Below are positions 4,037 through 6,808 of a stretch of DNA of 6,808 nt, piece by piece. The DNA lies in the NCBI RefSeq assembly GCF_921294215.1, contig NZ_CAKLDM010000006.1, positions 1-6,808 of the forward strand. The letters run 5' to 3'. The notes beneath the pieces were generated by a model that was given only the letters and a program-made list of their open reading frames with translations, made no database searches and had not been told where the DNA came from. A program made the position numbers and the translations under genes. Each line of letters begins with the position of its first letter. Position 1 is the first letter of the stretch. The DNA comes from Vibrio marisflavi CECT 7928 (GTDB lineage: Bacteria; Pseudomonadota; Gammaproteobacteria; Enterobacterales; Vibrionaceae).

Positions 4037-4112
4037 ACCAGTAAAATGTTCAATACTATTCTACTGACATATTCATGTTTTGTTTGTTTTTGGTTTCTGC
4101 AAAATTCAAATC

Positions 4113-4140
4113 GGTGTTCATTATTCCTATTATGGTAAAT
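4113..4140 (+). other. pdif site H
   Basis: XerC-type arm GGTGTTCATTA (4113-4123), centre TTCCTA, XerD-type arm TTATGGTAAAT (4130-4140). It is equivalent to site C, with an XerC arm closer to consensus. It marks the right end of the toxin-antitoxin module and the start of R2 copy 2. Confidence 0.8.
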
Positions 4141-4501
4141 GGCTCAGTTAGCCAGCTAAAACGCCTCTCAGAAGCCCTCAGAGCCATTTTAAGCTCATTT
4201 ACAACACCTAACACCCAGTAAACGCTATAGAACCGCTCTGAAAGTTTGTAACGCTTTTAGCGCGATTCACAAGGCGAATTAACATTTTTCCTGCTCACCG
4301 AAATATCACACCGTAACGCCCATAACCTAAAGTTTGCCGATTAGAGATCGTGCTTAGTCGTGAAATGAACGAAGTTCTTTCATGAGTGAAGCACGAATCC
4401 GACAAACGAACGGAGTGAGAGCGTCAGCTTTCATTTTCCAGGACAACCTTTGATAAGGTATGGCAATATAAACCTTAAAATCAGACATCCTGTGAGGTCT
4501 A

Positions 4502-4702
4502 ATGAACAGTAAAGAGAAAAACAAAAAAGAAAAAAAACGTCGACTTGAGTATGAGAAAAGACAAGCGAAGCGAAATATAAAAGACGCTAAGAAGTTAAAA
4601 AAGAAGAACGAAGAAGCTTTGGCTGAAGAATTAGCAGCGCATACAATCAACCATTCCGCCATTCCGAAGGGGGCAGTTAACTGGGGGAAAAGGGGGCGTT
4701 AG
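4502..4702 (+). CDS. Small lysine-rich helical protein, copy 2 (66 aa as read)
   Basis: This is the second copy of the gene at 1218-1388, with the same start, ribosome-binding site and basic N-terminal helix. Two in-frame three-base differences add residues (Asn-Ile for Ile, Lys-Asn-Glu for Glu-Gln). After His-Thr-Ile-Asn a one-base difference moves the frame, so the protein ends Val-Asn-Trp-Gly-Lys-Arg-Gly-Arg and its stop lies inside the GC-rich hairpin. Reading into the hairpin suggests that this copy, or its sequence, is altered. The lysine-rich half is preserved in both copies. Confidence 0.5.
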   Translation: MNSKEKNKKEKKRRLEYEKRQAKRNIKDAKKLKKKNEEALAEELAAHTINHSAIPKGAVNWGKRGR

Positions 4703-4830
4703 CGCCCCTTTCCAGCTCACAGAGAAACGAGCGTAGCGAGTGCACTCTGTGTATTCTAGCTGCACATAGAGTTGGAGTTTTTCTTTTTTTGGTGGCATCA
4801 CAACCCTCATGAGAATCAACCAAGATTTGC

Positions 4831-4987
4831 GCGATTCATTTACGAATCACTCGCGAATTACCGGTGAATCATTGATGAATTACTTGTGATTCACCGTGTA
4901 TCGCAAGGTGAATCACTAATCACTAACCTATTGATATTAAAGTATGTATCGTAATGAATCACAAATGACCTCACAAGTGATTCGTAA
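4831..4987. repeat. 11-bp repeat array, copy 2
   Basis: Eight contiguous 11-bp units cover exactly 88 bp (4831-4918). A second cluster at 4954-4987 has one unit with an extra C, and a TGACGTCA palindrome at 4991-4998 follows. The exact period here suggests the 10-bp unit of copy 1 lost a base. Confidence 0.8.
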
Positions 4988-5370
4988 AAATGACGTCACT
5001 TTAACTCATTTTCTGAAAATTTTTTAACGGATTTTTCCTTTACAGACAACCACTTATGTGAAGATGTAATCTTCCGAGGGGTGTAGGGGCATTTCGGGGG
5101 TATAAAAAGCTTAGCTGTGCGTTATTTTTGAGGGTGTGTTTTTTATATTTATGGAGAAAAAAAAACGGTAGCCTAAGCGGCGTTTGATGCGAAGAATTGC
5201 AGTGTCGTGATTCAAAAAACCATACGACAGACGAGGATAACGCGTACAGCCTCATGTGGAAAAACTAGGACAGTAAACGCCCATAGTTTTACACACACAA
5301 TCGACAGACAAGATCGAGCAAGTGGAAAGTTTGCGCTCCGCGCTCAATAAGATTTTTTGCTTATGATATG

Positions 5371-5397
5371 AAAAGAAAAAAGCCCCAAAAAAGGGCT
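5371..5397 (-). terminator. rep transcript terminator, overlapping the ColE2-type origin
   Basis: On the - strand AGCCC (5397-5393) pairs with GGGCT (5385-5381), then a T-rich tract runs to 5371. It lies about 33 bp past the rep stop codon. Confidence 0.75.
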
Positions 5398-5420
5398 GTT
5401 ATCTGATAAGGCTTGTTTTA
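5381..5420 (-). other. ColE2-type replication origin
   Basis: On the - strand, directly after rep, come AAGCCTTATCAGATAACAGC (5414-5395) and a short C/G hairpin with a T loop. I remember the ColE2 origin as containing this same AAGCCTTATCAGATAACAGC string followed by a GC hairpin, also just downstream of rep. ColE2-type Rep binds here and makes the primer itself. An alignment with ColE2-P9 would settle it. Confidence 0.7.
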
Positions 5421-5429
5421 GTGCAACTT

Positions 5430-6340
5430 TTAAATCTTTCCTGACTGTTTCCAGTTGTAATAAGTTCTTCGGCTAATTCCAAGCTTTGACCAAGGTTCTT
5501 GTTGGTTTTCACTAGATTCACTAATAGGTCTACCACCGCCTTTTGAAGCTTTTCCGCCTTTCGCCCCTTTCTTAGCTTGGCTTTGACGGAACTTTTCAGG
5601 CGTGAACTCTCGATACGTCCAGTTAGCGATCGACTTCGCTATCGCTTTCACTTCTGAAACGGGCAAGGGCACTTTAAATTGGGCATTAATGGCTTCCACT
5701 TGGTCGTAGACAGCCGAATTCCACTGACGCTTGTAGTTAGGTGCCCAAAATTCTCGGATCGCCTTATAGCTCCACTGACGAACCGTATCAAACAACTCAC
5801 AATTGCGACCAAGACCTGATACTTCGCTACCACGTAACGGATGGCCTTTCAGATCGAGGTATTCCGCCAGTTCATCGAGTGTGTATTCGTACTCTGTCCA
5901 AAACTCATTTTGCCAATGTGGATGTAGTGGATTTTTCGTCAGTAGTCCTGCGAATCCACGATCCGCTTTCAAACGCTCAATCATCGCGGATTCAATCGCA
6001 GCAGCGTAGCGGGTCGGTTCACTATGCGCGATATCAGACGTACAGAATGGAACTTTCAAGCGATACGCAATGTGTGCGTGTGCATTCTCTGGGTTCTTTG
6101 ACGTCCAATATGGCGTTGGAAGATCGTTGTCGTACCAAGCCAACACACCGCCTTGTCGATCAATATCAAAGACAAGGTAAGTGACCAACGTAGGTTGGTT
6201 CACTTGCAGATATTTTTTTTCTTAATCGCAGTGCTTTTGGGGCGTATGTAGGTGACACCAAGTTCATCGGTACAATACGGCTTATGAGGAAGCGTCTCGA
6301 TTAGTTCGAGTTGAAGAGCGTTTGATTGTTTAGCTTTCAC
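5430..6340 (-). CDS. rep: ColE2-type replication initiator Rep (primase), frameshifted in an A-tract
   Basis: Rep of ColE2-type plasmids binds the origin and synthesises the primer for DNA polymerase I. The first 42 codons from GTG 6340 include the family segment LPHKPYCT (residues 17-24). A run of eight A (6219-6212 on the - strand) then shifts the frame, which stops at 6202-6200. The next frame carries the rest without a break. If repaired by one base the protein has 303 residues, close to the usual length of about 300. Visible motifs (repaired numbering) are FDID (58-61, primase-like acidic motif), NPENAHAH (83-90), KNPLHP (136-141), GLGRN (176-180), a PriCT-like region (211-251), a Gly/Lys-rich linker, and a C-terminal helix-turn-helix with PWSKLGISRRTYYNWK. 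Comparison with ColE2-family Rep suggests six A originally. The indel-rich window makes a sequencing error likely. An in-frame GTG at 6352 is an alternative start. No Shine-Dalgarno sequence is present. Confidence 0.85.
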
Positions 6341-6370
6341 ACATAACTGCACTTATGGCGGTTATGTGTG
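6338..6370 (-). promoter_or_regulatory. Stem-loop holding the rep start codon
   Basis: A perfect 10-bp stem (6338-6347 with 6361-6370) closes a 13-base loop. The GTG start at 6340 is the last codon of the stem, and no ribosome-binding site precedes it. The segment ACCGCCA of the mRNA (6362-6356) is complementary to UGGCGGU in the upstream hairpin loop (6440-6434). A pseudoknot could therefore control initiation, as in ColIb-P9 and IncB plasmids. Confidence 0.7.
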
Positions 6371-6372
6371 GA

Positions 6373-6400
6373 TTGTCTTTGTCTATCCATGTGTTAAAAT
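6373..6400 (+). promoter_or_regulatory. Candidate promoter of the rep antisense RNA
   Basis: TTGTCT (6373-6378) and TAAAAT (6395-6400), 16 bp apart, read against rep. The start is predicted near 6407. Confidence 0.55.
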
Positions 6401-6406
6401 TACCTT

Positions 6407-6472
6407 AGCATTTAGCCCTGAATTCTTATATCTACCGCCAAGTTGATTAGTAAGATTCGGGGCTTTGTTTTA
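6407..6472 (+). ncRNA. Antisense RNA regulating rep
   Basis: This RNA of about 65 nt is antisense to the rep leader. It is mostly one hairpin (6414-6428 with 6451-6464, one mismatch and one bulge) ending in a TTGTTTT tract that serves as terminator. Its loop holds CGCCAA (6436-6441), complementary to UUGGCG in the rep mRNA loop. That loop pair is known from antisense control in IncI, IncB and IncL/M plasmids. Binding would block the activating pseudoknot and so reduce Rep synthesis and copy number. It is shorter than the ColE2 RNAI that I recall (about 115 nt). The promoter and ends are predicted. Confidence 0.65.
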
Positions 6473-6496
6473 TCTAGAGTTAATCTTACTCCTCAA
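6469..6496 (-). promoter_or_regulatory. Candidate rep promoter
   Basis: On the - strand TTGAGG (6496-6491) and GATAAA (6474-6469) are 16 bp apart. A start near 6462 would place the mRNA 5' end at the base of the leader hairpin. Confidence 0.5.
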
Positions 6497-6539
6497 TACT
6501 TTACTTCGCAATTTCCCTTCGCTTTTCTTGCTATCAGGC

Positions 6540-6564
6540 AAAAAAGGCCGCTATCGCGACCTTT
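6540..6564 (-). terminator. Intrinsic terminator upstream of rep
   Basis: On the - strand AAAGGTCGC (6564-6556) pairs with GCGGCCTTT (6551-6543), including one G-U pair, with a T run to 6540. It stops transcription from the neighbouring modules before the rep promoter. Confidence 0.8.
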
Positions 6565-6593
6565 CAAAAATCATTGTTCTACCGAAACACTGT

Positions 6594-6622
6594 ACTTCGC
6601 ACTAAGTGAAATTACGTTAAAT
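6594..6622 (+). other. pdif site I
   Basis: XerC-type arm ACTTCGCACTA (6594-6604), centre AGTGAAA, XerD-type arm TTACGTTAAAT (6612-6622). The right half and flank match site B, while the left flank belongs to the ColE2-type replicon. Confidence 0.8.
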
Positions 6623-6678
6623 ACGGCTCCAATTATATCGGAATTTAGTGATCCAGTATCTCGTACAACAGGTCAGAA
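6623..6678 (-). pseudogene. Remnant of the 3' end of the 87-aa gene
   Basis: These 56 bp match 517-571 except for one extra C near 6653, then switch at GAA to the second half of the terminator unit (from AGTTCCCTCC). The gene body is missing. It shows that the ColE2-type side once carried the 87-aa module at this pdif site, or that the junction is an assembly chimera. Confidence 0.75.
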
Positions 6679-6703
6679 GTTCCCTCCATTTTTCCTTCGT
6701 GCT

Positions 6704-6732
6704 AAAAAAACGGCTCCCAATCGGGAGCCGTT
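6704..6732 (-). terminator. Terminator hairpin, fourth copy
   Basis: The same AACGGCTCCC / GGGAGCCGTT hairpin with seven T on the - strand. Confidence 0.8.
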
Positions 6733-6748
6733 CTTACGTCTAAATCTG

Positions 6749-6777
6749 AGTTCGCACTAAGTGCACTTATGGTAAAT
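6749..6777 (+). other. pdif site J
   Basis: Identical to site F: XerC-type arm 6749-6759, centre AGTGCAC, XerD-type arm 6767-6777. Confidence 0.82.
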
Positions 6778-6808
6778 AGGGGGGCAGATAAACACTGTGA
6801 TATGAAAA
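6778..6808. repeat. Start of a second copy of the toxin-antitoxin module
   Basis: These 31 bp are identical to 3305-3335, right after the identical pdif site. The spacing between the two copies is 3,473 bp, a plausible size for a ColE2-type plasmid monomer. The window ends here. Confidence 0.85.

Larger units (their letters stand above)
3305..4112. mobile_element. pdif module carrying a type I toxin-antitoxin pair
   Basis: This 808-bp segment lies between pdif sites F and H. It contains the antitoxin-like RNA, the 26-aa membrane peptide gene and their signals. The first 165 bp (3305-3469) are AT-rich with no credible gene; a 19-codon frame from 3329 has no ribosome-binding site. The last 80 bp after the toxin terminator hold a decayed pdif half-site and no gene. 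Confidence 0.65.
4117..5351. repeat. Direct repeat R2, copy 2
   Basis: Second copy of 834-2051. It has scattered indels such as extra bases near 4337, 4390, 4396 and 4466 and missing bases near 4430 and 4486. Substitutions are very rare. The stretch 4141-4501 and the stretch after the repeat array (4999-5351) contain no credible gene. The copy includes the GC-rich hairpin (4686-4713) and the CACAGAG/CTCTGTG inverted repeat. Confidence 0.92.

Noticed and set aside
5040..5255. 71-codon - strand frame in R2 copy 2, and a 62-codon one at 4631-4819
   Set aside because: They depend on indels specific to copy 2 and have no ribosome-binding site or protein-like pattern.
5741..6184. 147-codon + strand frame and a 68-codon + strand frame at 5803-6009
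   Set aside because: Both are shadows on the strand opposite rep, which has clear family motifs.
6443..6760. 105-codon + strand frame
   Set aside because: It runs through the antisense RNA terminator, a reverse terminator, pdif site I and a gene remnant; there is no ribosome-binding site.

Overview
The window looks like small, mosaic, multi-replicon plasmid DNA from a Vibrionaceae-type gammaproteobacterium (Vibrio, Aliivibrio or Photobacterium). The grounds are the Rep protein sequence, the moderate-to-low GC content and XerC/XerD sites that resemble Vibrio dif; the host assignment is an inference. There is no chromosomal housekeeping gene, tRNA, rRNA, CRISPR array or recognisable transposase. 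Coding density is low, and most of the DNA is cis-acting or encodes RNA.

Layout. (1) 1-502: a ColE1-type copy-control region, with RNAI on the + strand and RNAII on the - strand, promoters of ColE1 layout, then terminators. (2) 344-516: two dif-like Xer sites (pdif) flanking a terminator-only unit. (3) 517-829: a cargo module with an unrecognised 87-aa gene. (4) 830-2051: a pdif site and a 1.2-kb block (R2) with a small lysine-rich protein gene, hairpins and an 11-bp repeat array. (5) 2051-2641: the rest of the ColE1-type replicon, with RNAII body and origin. (6) 2642-3145: second copy of the ColE1 control region. (7) 2987-3304: two tandem terminator units between three pdif sites. (8) 3305-4112: a cargo module with a probable new type I toxin-antitoxin pair (26-aa membrane peptide plus antisense RNA). 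(9) 4113-5351: pdif site and second copy of R2. (10) 5371-6500: a ColE2-type replicon (origin, rep, antisense RNA, structured leader). (11) 6540-6808: terminator, pdif, a remnant of the 87-aa gene, terminator, pdif, and the start of a second toxin module.

How it fits together. At least eight 28-29 bp XerC/XerD-type sites, all in one orientation, cut the DNA into modules. The same socket (terminator unit on the left, R2 on the right) holds the 87-aa gene in one place and the toxin-antitoxin pair in the other, which is what Xer-mediated module exchange would produce. The segment 1-2641 would by itself close into a ColE1-type plasmid of about 2.64 kb, and 3305-6777 into a ColE2-type plasmid of about 3.47 kb. 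The window may therefore be a cointegrate or multimer of two small plasmids that share R2.

Caution. The duplicated blocks differ almost only by one- or two-base insertions and deletions, many in homopolymers. This resembles uncorrected long-read error, so frameshifts here, including the one in rep, may not be real.
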